The position numbers were made by a program, and so were the translations under genes. 51,459 bases of DNA from Bacteroidota bacterium (GTDB lineage Bacteria; Bacteroidota; Bacteroidia; Chitinophagales; Chitinophagaceae): NCBI GenBank assembly GCA_023423835.1, contig JAFAEW010000035.1:1-51459 (forward strand). The letters run 5' to 3'. The notes beneath the pieces are model-generated. The model had not been told where the DNA came from. It saw only the letters and a list, made by a program, of their open reading frames with translations, and did not search any database. Below are positions 8,062 to 16,853 of this stretch, one piece after another. The stretch's first letter is position 1. The number at the start of each line of letters is the position of its first letter.

Positions 8062-9913
8062 TTTTAAGGGCGGGATAATACCGGCTTTCTTTTTTCGGAA
8101 AGGCGGAAATTACCGACTCAAAAAACTCAATCAGTGCCGGAGCATGATAATCAAAAGTAAACAATTGCCTTTGTTTCCAGACATTTTCCCGTAGGGCCGT
8201 AATTAAATCCTTTTGCCTTAACAAACTACCAGCTTCTTCCATACTTGTGAAAACCAATCCAATATTCAGCTGTTTTACAATTGTTTGCGTTGCTACGAGA
8301 TGATTTTTATTATCCTTTTGCAGCATTGGTAATCCACTCAAGGCAAGGGTTGACATCCGTGCGGGTATATTCAGATCATCCCAATTTGAACGACGGATTT
8401 CTTTGAAGTTGGTGCTATCGAAATAGTGCAGCCAGCCGGCATCGTATTTCGAAAACTCTGTTGTCCAGCATTCCTGATCAACGTTGGGATGAATATGCAA
8501 GAATCCGGGAGCCAGGCGATTGGTTTTCTCAATCCATTCCTCCCATTGGTTTTGAGTGAAGTCACCATAGAAGTGTAGGTGAACATTTTGTGCTGCCAGC
8601 TCAGCCACGTTTTCCGGATGAAGGCCTATCGGTCTTCCCGGAACAACGGTGTGAATAGCACCGTCCCGGGAACTGAGAAGTGGTGATCGCTCTACGTTAA
8701 ACCAGTCTTTTTTCGGCAAATCCCCATCAAGGATCAGGTCGAGTGAATGCGGCTTTTTTGAAATAAGGTCTTCTAACCACAGTTTCATTTCCTCGCTTAC
8801 ATAGATCCGTCCATCGGCATTGGAATACAACTCAATCATTTCGTTCCAGGTTCCTTTCTCGAGGCAGATAAACGGTCCTTCCTTGAAGTGCCAGATGAAT
8901 GGAATATGGGTACAAAATCTTTGCACCTCGTGCGCAAAAGGTACGGCCTGCCAGTTCAATAGGCCATACACGATGTCGGGCTGAATCTGCAGGATTTCCT
9001 GTTTCCAGTTATCACGGGAAAGGTCTTTTACGTGTCCGAAAGGCAGCGGTCCAACCCAGTTGTACCAATAGGGGTCGTTTATCCACAATCCATAAAGCTG
9101 GTGCCCTAGTTCTTCCAGGGCCAGCACGCGGTCTGCATTGTAAGCGAGTTCCCCAACGAGCAGGATTTTCAATCCGTCCTTTTTTGCCGGAGAATCTTTC
9201 CTTGTGCGCATTGCCCGGTATCTTGTAATCTCATCGATAAAATTTCCCCTGGTAGAATGGAATCTGAGCGGCTGGGAAATATTGTAATACCGTCGAAACG
9301 GATTAATTCCGCCAACCGGTTCCCGCATTATCTTATGCCGCTGATCGGGGTGACTAACCCATTCGCAACTGAGGAAGCCCGAATGGATAAATTTTCCTGA
9401 AAGCCTGTTCCAGAACAAGTGGTTCAGGTCGTCTGTCTCCAATTCGTCGCGTTCTATCCATCGTTCCACCGGTTTTTTGTGCAGTACCTGTACGGGTTGA
9501 AGCCATTCGTCCATGGCCGCAGCATCGGTAGTGCGATTGTAATTATATCTAAGGGAAGAATAAGCGAGTACGGCATCCGGTTGGGATATCAGCGAATCGT
9601 AGAGTGTTTTCAAATGGTTTCCGTAATATACATCATCGGCCGGAAGATAGGCGATCAGGGGCGCAAGGGATTTTTCGAGTCCGAGGTTATAACAATATCC
9701 AAGCCCGCGATTGACATCGTTTTTGAAATAGCTGATCCTGTTATCAGAGAGAAACGGTTTAATCTCCTGCTCCACATCATCGGGTGAAGCATCGTTAATG
9801 ATGATAAGTTCCCATTGATACAACTGCTGATCTAACAATGAATTAAGCGCCCTTCTGATAAACTTATCCTGCTTATACACGGGCATAATAACCGACACCA
9901 AAGGTGAAGACAT
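8054..9913 (-). CDS. Two-domain glycosyltransferase, GT2 fused to a GT-B (GT4-like) domain
   Basis: Protein of 619 residues. The N-terminal ~225 residues are a GT2 (GT-A) enzyme: VSVIMPVYKQDKFIRRALNS, the IINDASPDD loop at 38-46 and an ADD metal-binding triad at 92-94. From about 247 a second transferase domain begins (LKILLVGELAYNADRVLALEELGH), with a Rossmann-like C-terminal half ending in NIPARMSTLALSGLPML. Two transferases in one chain often add successive sugars. No signal peptide. It follows the GT2 gene upstream by 10 bases and is the third gene of hldE-GT2-GT2/GT4. The end overlaps the convergent PEBP gene by 8 bases. Donors are unknown. Confidence 0.85.
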   Translation of the reverse strand: MSSPLVSVIMPVYKQDKFIRRALNSLLDQQLYQWELIIINDASPDDVEQEIKPFLSDNRISYFKNDVNRGLGYCYNLGLEKSLAPLIAYLPADDVYYGNHLKTLYDSLISQPDAVLAYSSLRYNYNRTTDAAAMDEWLQPVQVLHKKPVERWIERDELETDDLNHLFWNRLSGKFIHSGFLSCEWVSHPDQRHKIMREPVGGINPFRRYYNISQPLRFHSTRGNFIDEITRYRAMRTRKDSPAKKDGLKILLVGELAYNADRVLALEELGHQLYGLWINDPYWYNWVGPLPFGHVKDLSRDNWKQEILQIQPDIVYGLLNWQAVPFAHEVQRFCTHIPFIWHFKEGPFICLEKGTWNEMIELYSNADGRIYVSEEMKLWLEDLISKKPHSLDLILDGDLPKKDWFNVERSPLLSSRDGAIHTVVPGRPIGLHPENVAELAAQNVHLHFYGDFTQNQWEEWIEKTNRLAPGFLHIHPNVDQECWTTEFSKYDAGWLHYFDSTNFKEIRRSNWDDLNIPARMSTLALSGLPMLQKDNKNHLVATQTIVKQLNIGLVFTSMEEAGSLLRQKDLITALRENVWKQRQLFTFDYHAPALIEFFESVISAFPKKESRYYPALKIS

Positions 9914-9923
9914 AGTTTATGAT

Positions 9924-10730
9924 TTAAATTTTCAACCATTCAGGAGCATTTACCGTTCTGTCTGGAATTGTTGTAGCCAATTCCTGGTGATAGACACCGC
10001 TGGGAACGATACCGCATCCTCCGTATAATTTCATTACCCTTAATTGCGCCAATACATCTTCGCCGCAGTGGCTTTCAGGAAGGTTCTTCCAGAAATCGAA
10101 GCCACCGCTATCGATAAGTTTTTGCGTATCGTACATCACGCATCCCCCAATCCATGCGACCTTATAGATATCGGGATTGGAGGCGGTGAGGTGAAACTTT
10201 TTGGCGACATGATCAATGTTTGCCGCATTATGAAGCTTGTAGCGTTGCCATTCGTGGCTACCGGGGACAACCGTCTCCGGCCTGACACCCTGCCGCCAGA
10301 ATTCGATCTGCTGTTCATTTTCCCGGACGTCTTTCTGATAGCTCAGTCCGATCAGCGCCGCGCCCACAAATCCACATTGCTCCCTGTCAATTATCATCTT
10401 CATGTTTTGCAACACCCAGGGTTCGAGAATCACGTCATCATCAAGAAAAATACTCAGCCGCGAATGCGACTGCTGCAACAGAAAGTCCCTTTGTTGTGCC
10501 ATTCCTTTTCGCGGAAGGTTCTGAAGGATTTTTACTGAAACGTCTTTTTTAGCCAGCAGGCGTATCAGCGTTTGAATCCCTTCGTTTTCCTGCGGAAGTA
10601 CGGTTTCAGATTGATTTGATATGATGACGTCGAAGTTTTCTTCCTTCTGGTAATACAGACTCATGAGCGTTACCGATAGTGCCTGCATCCTGTTGTAAGT
10701 AGGAATTAAAACCGAAATTTCTTTGTTCAT
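9924..10730 (-). CDS. GT2 family glycosyltransferase
   Basis: Protein of 268 residues with the GT-A fold: EISVLIPTYNRMQALSVTL at the N-terminus, the metal-binding DDD at 97-99 (FLDDDV), and a late GED (residues about 235-237, HCGEDVL) that is the usual catalytic base position. The GGCVMYD segment before it is typical of galactosyl/rhamnosyl-like GT2 enzymes, but the donor cannot be fixed. Cytoplasmic, no membrane anchor. Lies 52 bases after hldE and 10 bases before the GT2/GT4 fusion gene, same strand, so very probably one transcript starting at the hldE promoter. Confidence 0.87.
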   Translation of the reverse strand: MNKEISVLIPTYNRMQALSVTLMSLYYQKEENFDVIISNQSETVLPQENEGIQTLIRLLAKKDVSVKILQNLPRKGMAQQRDFLLQQSHSRLSIFLDDDVILEPWVLQNMKMIIDREQCGFVGAALIGLSYQKDVRENEQQIEFWRQGVRPETVVPGSHEWQRYKLHNAANIDHVAKKFHLTASNPDIYKVAWIGGCVMYDTQKLIDSGGFDFWKNLPESHCGEDVLAQLRVMKLYGGCGIVPSGVYHQELATTIPDRTVNAPEWLKI

Positions 10731-10782
10731 TTATTGACTGTTTTTGCTAAAAGACTACAACACTGTTAATTGAAATAATCCG

Positions 10783-12288
10783 TTAGCCGACCCGGGTCTT
10801 TGGTAAGCTTCTGTCTTCCGGATAATCTGTCCGGAGGCTCAAAATCCTGTTGATAATTTTTGTGGTATAATGTTCTTCCTGGTAGGGAATAATTTTGATT
10901 TCACAATTGATTTTCTTCAACAGTGGCGCTTCCGGAATAGAATCGATTGTATAGGTCCCACCTTTTACAAAAACGTGCGGACTGATGATTTTCAGATACT
11001 CGTCCGGGCTGTCTTCATCAAACGAAATAATGAAATCAACGCTTTCGAGTTCGGCCAATACCGCTATCCTCTCCTCAAGGCAGAATATTGGCCGTCCGGA
11101 ACCTTTTAACCGCCGAACGCTTTGATCTGAATTCACACCCACTATCAGACAATCGCCCTGTTGTTTGGCGGCGTTTAATAAGGAAATATGACCTTTATGA
11201 ATGATGTCGAAGAATCCGTTTGCAAAAACAATTCTTTTACCTTCTGCCTTCATTGCCTTTACGATTCTTATCAGGTCATTCGTATAGGTAATGTGTTTAG
11301 GAACCGAGTTGAAATAATTCTTCAATTCCTGGTTAGAACAACTGACCGTTCCCTGTCGCTGCACCACTACTGCAGCTGCTGCCGCTGCAATTTCTACGGC
11401 CGGTTTGCCGCTAAGTCCCACGCTCAGCGATAACGCAAGCGCACTTATAAATGTATCGCCTGCTCCGATCGCGTTTTTGTCGTCTCTTTTCTCACAGGAA
11501 AGGATGAATGGCGGGCTGTTTTTCTGAAATAGAATTACGCCGTCTTTATCCAGGGATGCAACTATTTGCTGCGAGCCGGTGGCATTAAAAAGAGCGCGTT
11601 CATAGTTGAGAATCTGTTCAACCCGGTTTTCCGCCATCGGCTCAATCTGAAGCAACTGAACGGTTTCTTCATAATTCGGCTTTACAATATCCGGGTTCAG
11701 GCAGGAAAACTTTTTAAGATTGCGGCTGTCAACAATCAGCGGGATCCTTTTTTTGGAAAGCAGCTCGCTTATCTTACCGATCGTTTCCTCCGTAAAAATC
11801 CCAAAGCCGTAATCGGACAGTATAACGGCATCAATGCCCTCCATCATTGCTTCCAGTTTGCTATTGAACTGAGATTGACATTGTGACGATATCTCCTGTG
11901 TACTGCCTTCATCGAGCCGCATGAGTATGTTCGAAGCTGACAGGATTCTCTTCTTGCAGATGGTTGTCCGGTTTTTGTCTTTAAGGGCTCCATCTACACA
12001 TACCTTCTCTTTCTTCAGGAGCTTTTGCAACTGCCGGCCATTTTCGTCTTTCCCAATAATGGTTAATAGAAGACTTTCTGCTCCGAGTGATGAAATATTT
12101 ACGGCAGTGTTGGCTGCTCCGCCGCACTGGTATTCTACCGGCCCGGTATTATAAACCATCACCGGCGCCTCGCGGCAGATTTTTTCGGGTGTACTTTCTA
12201 CGTACACGTCGAGAATTGCATCCCCGACTATCAGAATTTTACGGTATTTAAATTTCTCGATCAGTTCAATCAATTCCTCTTTCTTCAT
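10783..12288 (-). CDS. hldE: Bifunctional heptose-7-phosphate kinase / heptose-1-phosphate adenylyltransferase
   Basis: Protein of 501 residues making ADP-D-glycero-beta-D-manno-heptose from heptose-7-phosphate in two of the pathway's steps. Residues 1-325 are a PfkB/ribokinase-type kinase: CGGAANTAVN at 55-64 and the catalytic GAGDTF at 275-280. Residues 350-480 are a nucleotidyltransferase: FANGFFD then HKGH at 364-367 and the VNSD segment. The kinase and transferase order is that of Escherichia coli HldE. The isomerase GmhA, phosphatase GmhB and epimerase HldD are not in the window. First gene of the glycan string; a TAAGTTTG promoter box lies 27 bases before the ATG, and AGAGG close to the start is a possible ribosome site. 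Confidence 0.95.
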   Translation of the reverse strand: MKKEELIELIEKFKYRKILIVGDAILDVYVESTPEKICREAPVMVYNTGPVEYQCGGAANTAVNISSLGAESLLLTIIGKDENGRQLQKLLKKEKVCVDGALKDKNRTTICKKRILSASNILMRLDEGSTQEISSQCQSQFNSKLEAMMEGIDAVILSDYGFGIFTEETIGKISELLSKKRIPLIVDSRNLKKFSCLNPDIVKPNYEETVQLLQIEPMAENRVEQILNYERALFNATGSQQIVASLDKDGVILFQKNSPPFILSCEKRDDKNAIGAGDTFISALALSLSVGLSGKPAVEIAAAAAAVVVQRQGTVSCSNQELKNYFNSVPKHITYTNDLIRIVKAMKAEGKRIVFANGFFDIIHKGHISLLNAAKQQGDCLIVGVNSDQSVRRLKGSGRPIFCLEERIAVLAELESVDFIISFDEDSPDEYLKIISPHVFVKGGTYTIDSIPEAPLLKKINCEIKIIPYQEEHYTTKIINRILSLRTDYPEDRSLPKTRVG

Positions 12289-12314
12289 ACCTCTCTTCCA
12301 TTAAATTTTGATAC

Positions 12315-12322
12315 CAAACTTA
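12315..12322 (-). promoter_or_regulatory. Bacteroidota -7 box (TAAGTTTG) of hldE
   Basis: Exact TAnnTTTG on the minus strand, 26 bases upstream of the hldE ATG and in the short gap after the ferredoxin oxidoreductase stop. It indicates that hldE is transcribed separately from the upstream gene. Confidence 0.6.
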
Positions 12323-12375
12323 TGGGCCGTTGGAAGTGAAATATGGGACTTTAATCCCCAAAGCAGGAGAGGATT

Positions 12376-14229
12376 CTATGATTTCATGAGTCGAAGAATC
12401 TCGTTTACCAATTCGGTTTTAGTAATCGGAATGCCCATGACCTTATTATAACCCTTCGCATTCACCAGAAATTCATCTCTGATGATTTTGATCAATTGAC
12501 CGTTATTGATTTCCGGTATCAATACCTGATCGAAATTTTTTAGAATGTCGCCAAGGTTTTTGGGAAATGGTCTCAGGTAGGTTAGATGCGCATGGCTGAC
12601 CGGATGTCCCGCAGCCTGAAGTTCTTTGACCGCACTTTTTATAGCGCCATAGGTACTTCCCCAGCCAAGAACGAGTAATTTTCCTTTTTCAGGACCGCTA
12701 TCCAGTTCCTGTAAAGGAATATGGTCTGCAATATTATCAACCTTTTGCTGGCGTACTTTCACCATGTGCTGATGGTTTTCAGGATCATAACTCACATTGC
12801 CCGTAATGTCCTGCTTTTCGAGCCCGCCTACCCGATGCTCGAGTCCGGCAGTTCCCGGAACTGCCCATGGACGAACAAGTTTCTCATCCCGCTGGTACGG
12901 CATAAATTGGGATTCGTCTTCCGCGAGCTGTTCTTTAAAGTTTACCTCAATTGGCGGGAGGTCTTCTGACTGAGGATATCTCCAGGGTTCGGCCCCATTT
13001 GCAATATAACCATCGCTCAGCATGATCACGGGAGTCATGTGCTGAACCGATATTCGAACCGCTTCAAATGCCACCCTGAAGCAGTCGCTTGGCGTTCGGG
13101 CGGCAACAATCGGCATCGGACATTCACCGTTTCTTCCGTAATAGGCTTGCAGCAGATCGCTTTGTTCTGTTTTGGTAGGAAGTCCGGTAGAAGGGCCGCC
13201 TCTCTGCACGTCGATGATAAGAAGCGGAATTTCGAGCATCACGGCCAGTCCCATCGCTTCTGTTTTCAAAGCCATTCCAGGTCCTGACGTAGTGGTTACG
13301 CCAAGATTTCCACCATAGGAAGCACCAATTGCAGAAGTGACTGCCGCAATTTCATCTTCCGCCTGAAAGGTTCGGATACCGAAGTTTTTATGTTTGCTTA
13401 GCTCATGTAAAATGTCGGAGGCCGGAGTGATCGGATAGGTTCCGAGGAATATCGAAAGGTTGCTTTTCAGTGAGGCCGCTATCAGTCCGTACGCCAACGC
13501 CTGGTTGCCCATAATGCTCCGGTACGAACCGGGAGGCAGTTGCGCTTTTGCCATGGAATAGCGGCTGGTAAAGGTTTCACTTGTTTCACCGAAAAAATAT
13601 CCTGCCTGTAAAACCTTTATATTGCTTTCCAGAATTTCCGGATTTTTTCCAAATTTTTCTTTGAGAAACTGAATCGTATTGTCTGGCGTGCGGTTATACA
13701 TCCAATAAAGAAAGCCGAGCACAAACATGTTTTTTGCCCTGTCTTTTTCTTTGGTTCCAAGTCCGGTAAAATCCTTCAGTGCCTCCCTGGTCATTTTTGT
13801 AACATCAAGGCGAATCACTTCGTAGTTTTCGAGGGTTCCATCTTCCAAAGGATTAATTCCTTGCGGGTACATAGCAAGGCGAAGATTTTTGATGTCGAAT
13901 CCATCTTCATTTACGATGATCTTTCCGCCTTTTTTAAGGCTTTTCAGGTTTACTTTTAGGGCCGCCGCATTCATTGCTACCAGCACATCATAGTTATCGC
14001 CCGGTGTGTAAATGGGGTCACTTGAAAAATGCAATTGAAATCCGCTTACACCCGGTACCGTTCCTATAGGAGCCCGTATTTCAGCCGGGAAATCCGGAAA
14101 AGTGGAAAGATCGATTCCAAGGAGGGCGGTGTTGTTTGTAAACTGGCTTCCGGTTAACTGCATGCCGTCTCCACTATCGCCGGCAAATTTTATTACAACG
14201 TCTTTAAGTAGAACTGCTTCTTTATTCAT
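12376..14229 (-). CDS. korA: 2-oxoacid:ferredoxin oxidoreductase, fused gamma-alpha subunit (KorA type)
   Basis: Protein of 617 residues. The gamma domain comes first (FAGDSGDGMQLTG at 15-27, binding near the subunit interface), followed from about residue 240 by the alpha domain (GNQALAYGLIAASL, GTYPITPASDILHELS, then TTTSGPGMALKTEAMGLA). KorA with the TPP- and Fe-S-binding KorB oxidatively decarboxylates 2-oxoglutarate (or another 2-oxoacid) to the acyl-CoA with ferredoxin as acceptor. korB, normally adjacent in Bacteroidota, is not present on either side here: hldE follows and a regulatory gap precedes. Transcription likely starts at the TAACTTTG box at 14268-14275. Substrate specificity is inferred from the family. 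Confidence 0.93.
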   Translation of the reverse strand: MNKEAVLLKDVVIKFAGDSGDGMQLTGSQFTNNTALLGIDLSTFPDFPAEIRAPIGTVPGVSGFQLHFSSDPIYTPGDNYDVLVAMNAAALKVNLKSLKKGGKIIVNEDGFDIKNLRLAMYPQGINPLEDGTLENYEVIRLDVTKMTREALKDFTGLGTKEKDRAKNMFVLGFLYWMYNRTPDNTIQFLKEKFGKNPEILESNIKVLQAGYFFGETSETFTSRYSMAKAQLPPGSYRSIMGNQALAYGLIAASLKSNLSIFLGTYPITPASDILHELSKHKNFGIRTFQAEDEIAAVTSAIGASYGGNLGVTTTSGPGMALKTEAMGLAVMLEIPLLIIDVQRGGPSTGLPTKTEQSDLLQAYYGRNGECPMPIVAARTPSDCFRVAFEAVRISVQHMTPVIMLSDGYIANGAEPWRYPQSEDLPPIEVNFKEQLAEDESQFMPYQRDEKLVRPWAVPGTAGLEHRVGGLEKQDITGNVSYDPENHQHMVKVRQQKVDNIADHIPLQELDSGPEKGKLLVLGWGSTYGAIKSAVKELQAAGHPVSHAHLTYLRPFPKNLGDILKNFDQVLIPEINNGQLIKIIRDEFLVNAKGYNKVMGIPITKTELVNEILRLMKS

Positions 14230-14267
14230 TTCATCAAATTCAGAAAATACTTGCTCAAAAAGCGCTG

Positions 14268-14275
14268 CAAAGTTA
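14268..14275 (-). promoter_or_regulatory. Bacteroidota -7 box (TAACTTTG) of korA
   Basis: Exact match on the minus strand, 38 bases before the korA ATG. No clear TTG at -33. Confidence 0.6.
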
Positions 14276-14579
14276 GCACACGGCTTGGTAAGTATTTATT
14301 AATATATTAAGAAACATCGCTTCCCGAAACCGGGATCAGCTGCTCCTTTCTGTCCCCTGTCAGCTTCTGAGTGATATGATTAAACCAAAGAGAATTTGTA
14401 ACGGTATTCTAAGTTACAAAAAGTTCGGGCGTCTCATTTTATACCAACGCCTTTGACTGTTCCACGAAGGCAAATTCCGGGCAGCAGTTGGTGGGATATT
14501 CCCGTTCTCCCCGTTATTCGCGATCAAAAACTTAATATTTTATTAGTAGAAATTAAATGGGATCAATAGATTTTATCGG
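14276..14579. other. Divergent intergenic region between korA and the BI-1 gene
   Basis: About 300 bases without a credible gene. It is moderately AT-rich; it contains a 7-base inverted pair TTGTAAC ... GTTACAA around 14396-14420, which might be a regulator site, and no terminator. Both flanking promoters point outward from it. Confidence 0.5.
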
Positions 14580-14587
14580 TATTTTTG
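14580..14587 (+). promoter_or_regulatory. Bacteroidota -7 box (TATTTTTG) of the BI-1 gene
   Basis: Exact TAnnTTTG 20 bases before the ATG at 14608. It falls inside the longer possible frame that starts at 14557, which argues for the inner start. Confidence 0.55.
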
Positions 14588-14607
14588 GAGTTAAAACAAA
14601 CACTAAA

Positions 14608-15372
14608 ATGGCATTATTAGAATCAAACAATCCTGCATTATCTGAGAAAATTTTCAGAAGGGAATCGGGAGAGATTACCGGCGAAACAATGACGGTCAGG
14701 GGAGCCATCAATAAATTCGGATTTTTATTGCTCATGGTGATCGCCGGAGCCGCTTATACCTGGCACTTGTTTGACCAATACAAGTTGCAAACGATGAACA
14801 CGATGATGTATGTCGGCCTTTTCGGAGGATTGATAACCGCCTTTGTCATCATCTTCAAACCCAAATTGTCGGCCTACCTCGCCCCGGCCTATGGCCTGTT
14901 GGAAGGTTTTTTCCTGGGAGCAATATCGGTAACTTTCAATGAGATGTTTAAGGAGACTTATCCGGGTATCATCATTCAGGCAGTAGGGCTCACATTTGGT
15001 GTCGCCATCGCGATGTTTCTTCTCTACAATTTTAGAATTATTAAAGTAACCAACAAGTTTCGGTCTATACTGATCAGCGCCACATTAGGCATTGCGATCT
15101 TTTATTTCATTACGATTGTTCTCCGTTTGTTCGGGGTAAACGTGGCATTCATGTACGATTCAAGTTTGCTCGGGATCGGCATTTCACTTTTTGTAGTGGC
15201 CATAGCTGCGTTGAATCTGTTGTTAGATTTTGATATGATCGAACAAGGTGCGAGACAAGGCGCTCCGAAATTTATGGAATGGTACGGTGCATTCGGACTA
15301 CTTGTTACCCTGGTTTGGCTTTACCTTGAAATTTTAAAATTGCTGAGTCGCTTTGCGGGTGACAGGAGATAA
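14608..15372 (+). CDS. Bax inhibitor-1/YccA family membrane protein
   Basis: Protein of 254 residues in the inner membrane with about seven hydrophobic segments after a polar N-terminus (MALLESNNPALSEKIFRRES). The family acts as a pH-sensitive calcium-leak channel in studied bacterial members; physiological role here is unknown. The last segments (LNLLLDFDMIEQGARQGAPKFMEWYGAFGLLVTLVW...) contain the conserved acidic residues of the family. The frame can be extended to an ATG at 14557, but a -7 box lies within that extension and MALLESNN is the typical start in Bacteroidota. Monocistronic, ended by the terminator at 15403. Confidence 0.9.
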   Translation: MALLESNNPALSEKIFRRESGEITGETMTVRGAINKFGFLLLMVIAGAAYTWHLFDQYKLQTMNTMMYVGLFGGLITAFVIIFKPKLSAYLAPAYGLLEGFFLGAISVTFNEMFKETYPGIIIQAVGLTFGVAIAMFLLYNFRIIKVTNKFRSILISATLGIAIFYFITIVLRLFGVNVAFMYDSSLLGIGISLFVVAIAALNLLLDFDMIEQGARQGAPKFMEWYGAFGLLVTLVWLYLEILKLLSRFAGDRR

Positions 15373-15402
15373 CGAAAAGCGTGAGGTATTCAAAATACTA
15401 CG

Positions 15403-15429
15403 GCCGGGCAGTCATAGTCCGGCTTTTTT
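15403..15429 (+). terminator. Terminator of the BI-1 gene
   Basis: Stem GCCGGGC / GTCCGGC (one G-T wobble), loop AGTCATA, followed by six T. Confidence 0.85.
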
Positions 15430-15432
15430 ATG

Positions 15433-16119
15433 TTAGAACTTAAAGGAAGCAGAGTAGTAAAAATAGTTTTTTCCAAATGAAAGATCTTTGGAATAATCGA
15501 CCTGGCGGATATATCCCAGTTGCGCAGAAAAAGCTGGCGAGAAAACATATCCCACGCCGGCCTGAAACCGGTTGCGGCTGAAAACGGGATCGATGGTTTT
15601 GAAGAAAACTTCATCATAAACCGCGGCAAAAACGGTTCCCTTACTTATTTCCTTTTTATTTAATCCTGCCCTTGCCTGTAAACGATACCGGAAATTTGGT
15701 CTGAAGTTTTTGTTGACAACCTGTTCAATCCGAAGCCGGTGCTCAACCGAAACGACGTTGATAGCATGTTTTAACTGCGCCTGTTCCCAAATGCGGTAAT
15801 CAAAATTTGTTTTTACATTGTCATAATCAGCTCCGCCATTGAAGGTGTTATAGATGCCGTTTCCGAGGCTGAAGGAAAGCGCCGGAGAATGCTGATATGT
15901 TACGCCGGCTTTCAATTCATAATAATAAAACTTCCGGAAAAACGATACCGACCGGAGTTCGGTCTCAACAAAAGACGACCATTTTTTGTTGAGGTTAAAT
16001 TGGAAGGAGTTGCTGTTAAAGGTTCCGGTCGAGGATTGGGCCAGGGATAACCTGCCCGAAAAAAGCAAAATCAGTAGCAGAAGTATATTTCTGCTCAGGT
16101 TTTTTGGAGGTTTACACAT
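15433..16119 (-). CDS. DUF2490 family outer-membrane beta-barrel protein
   Basis: Protein of 228 residues from the ATG at 16119. A signal peptide (hydrophobic core LLLLILLF, cleavage after LSLAQ) is followed by repeated amphipathic strands and a final aromatic residue in ASFKF, as in outer-membrane barrels; the pattern matches DUF2490. Function unknown. A longer frame from 16152 would prepend residues to the signal peptide and lie deeper inside the upstream gene, so I chose the ATG that overlaps the stop of the decarboxylase gene by only 8 bases, a coupled arrangement. The window's terminator lies directly beyond its stop codon but is oriented mainly for the BI-1 gene. Confidence 0.8.
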   Translation of the reverse strand: MCKPPKNLSRNILLLLILLFSGRLSLAQSSTGTFNSNSFQFNLNKKWSSFVETELRSVSFFRKFYYYELKAGVTYQHSPALSFSLGNGIYNTFNGGADYDNVKTNFDYRIWEQAQLKHAINVVSVEHRLRIEQVVNKNFRPNFRYRLQARAGLNKKEISKGTVFAAVYDEVFFKTIDPVFSRNRFQAGVGYVFSPAFSAQLGYIRQVDYSKDLSFGKNYFYYSASFKF

Positions 16120-16792
16120 AAGGCGGGATATCGTGCCGGTGAAAGCTTGCAAGCGTTGTTACACCCCCTCTTACAGTTTGATTAAGCTCTACTTTTAAGA
16201 CTGCTTCCGGCGGCAGAATAACATCTACCCTACTGCCAAACTTAATAAAGCCCATTTCTTCGCCCTGTTTTACATGTTGGCCGACTTTTAAATAATTTAT
16301 GATCCTCTTTGCGAGGGCGCCGGCTATTTGTTTAACGAGGATAATGCCGTTCTCGTTTTTGATCACGACGCTGTGCCGCTCATTTTCAGTACTCGATTTC
16401 GGATGCCAGGCCACAAGATACTTTCCCTTATGGTATTTGCTGTACAACACCTCGCCATCAATAGGATTGCGATTGACGTGTACGTTGGCCGGACTCATAA
16501 AAATGCTTACCTGAATTCTCTTGTCGTGGAAATATTCCGTTTCCTCCACTTCTTCGATTACCACCACTTTCCCGTCTGCCGGACAAACGATATCGTCATG
16601 AAGCGCCAGTTCGCGTTTGGGAACCCTGAAGAAGGAAACGATAAAAAGAAAGCCGATGAGTGTGATGAAAAATATGGTAATGGCAAGCCAAAAAACATTT
16701 TCACTCAAAAAAGTAAACGAAATAAGATTGATCACTCCAAAACAGAGCGCCGCAATGCCAATTGATTTATATCCTTCTTTATGAATATTCAC
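16112..16792 (-). CDS. psd: Phosphatidylserine decarboxylase, short form
   Basis: Protein of 226 residues that makes phosphatidylethanolamine from phosphatidylserine. It self-cleaves at a Gly-Ser pair, here FGSRVDV near residues 190-196, forming the pyruvoyl group. Two hydrophobic segments near the N-terminus anchor it to the inner membrane; the VCPADGKVV and MSPANVHVNR motifs are conserved in the family. The short, ~220-residue form is usual in Bacteroidota. The start is taken as GTG at 16792 (product MNIHKEGYKSIG), because the only longer option is a TTG at 16813 that overlaps the -7 box. It is followed, with an 8-base overlap, by the DUF2490 gene. Confidence 0.9.
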   Translation of the reverse strand: MNIHKEGYKSIGIAALCFGVINLISFTFLSENVFWLAITIFFITLIGFLFIVSFFRVPKRELALHDDIVCPADGKVVVIEEVEETEYFHDKRIQVSIFMSPANVHVNRNPIDGEVLYSKYHKGKYLVAWHPKSSTENERHSVVIKNENGIILVKQIAGALAKRIINYLKVGQHVKQGEEMGFIKFGSRVDVILPPEAVLKVELNQTVRGGVTTLASFHRHDIPPYV

Positions 16793-16810
16793 ATCCGCCG
16801 GTTTATCGCG

Positions 16811-16818
16811 CAAATATA
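16811..16818 (-). promoter_or_regulatory. Bacteroidota -7 box (TATATTTG) of psd
   Basis: Exact match on the minus strand, 18 bases before the GTG at 16792; it supports that start and a leader of about a dozen bases. Confidence 0.6.
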
Positions 16819-16853
16819 CATCAGCCCCATCATTTTAAGGAGGGGTCTGGACA

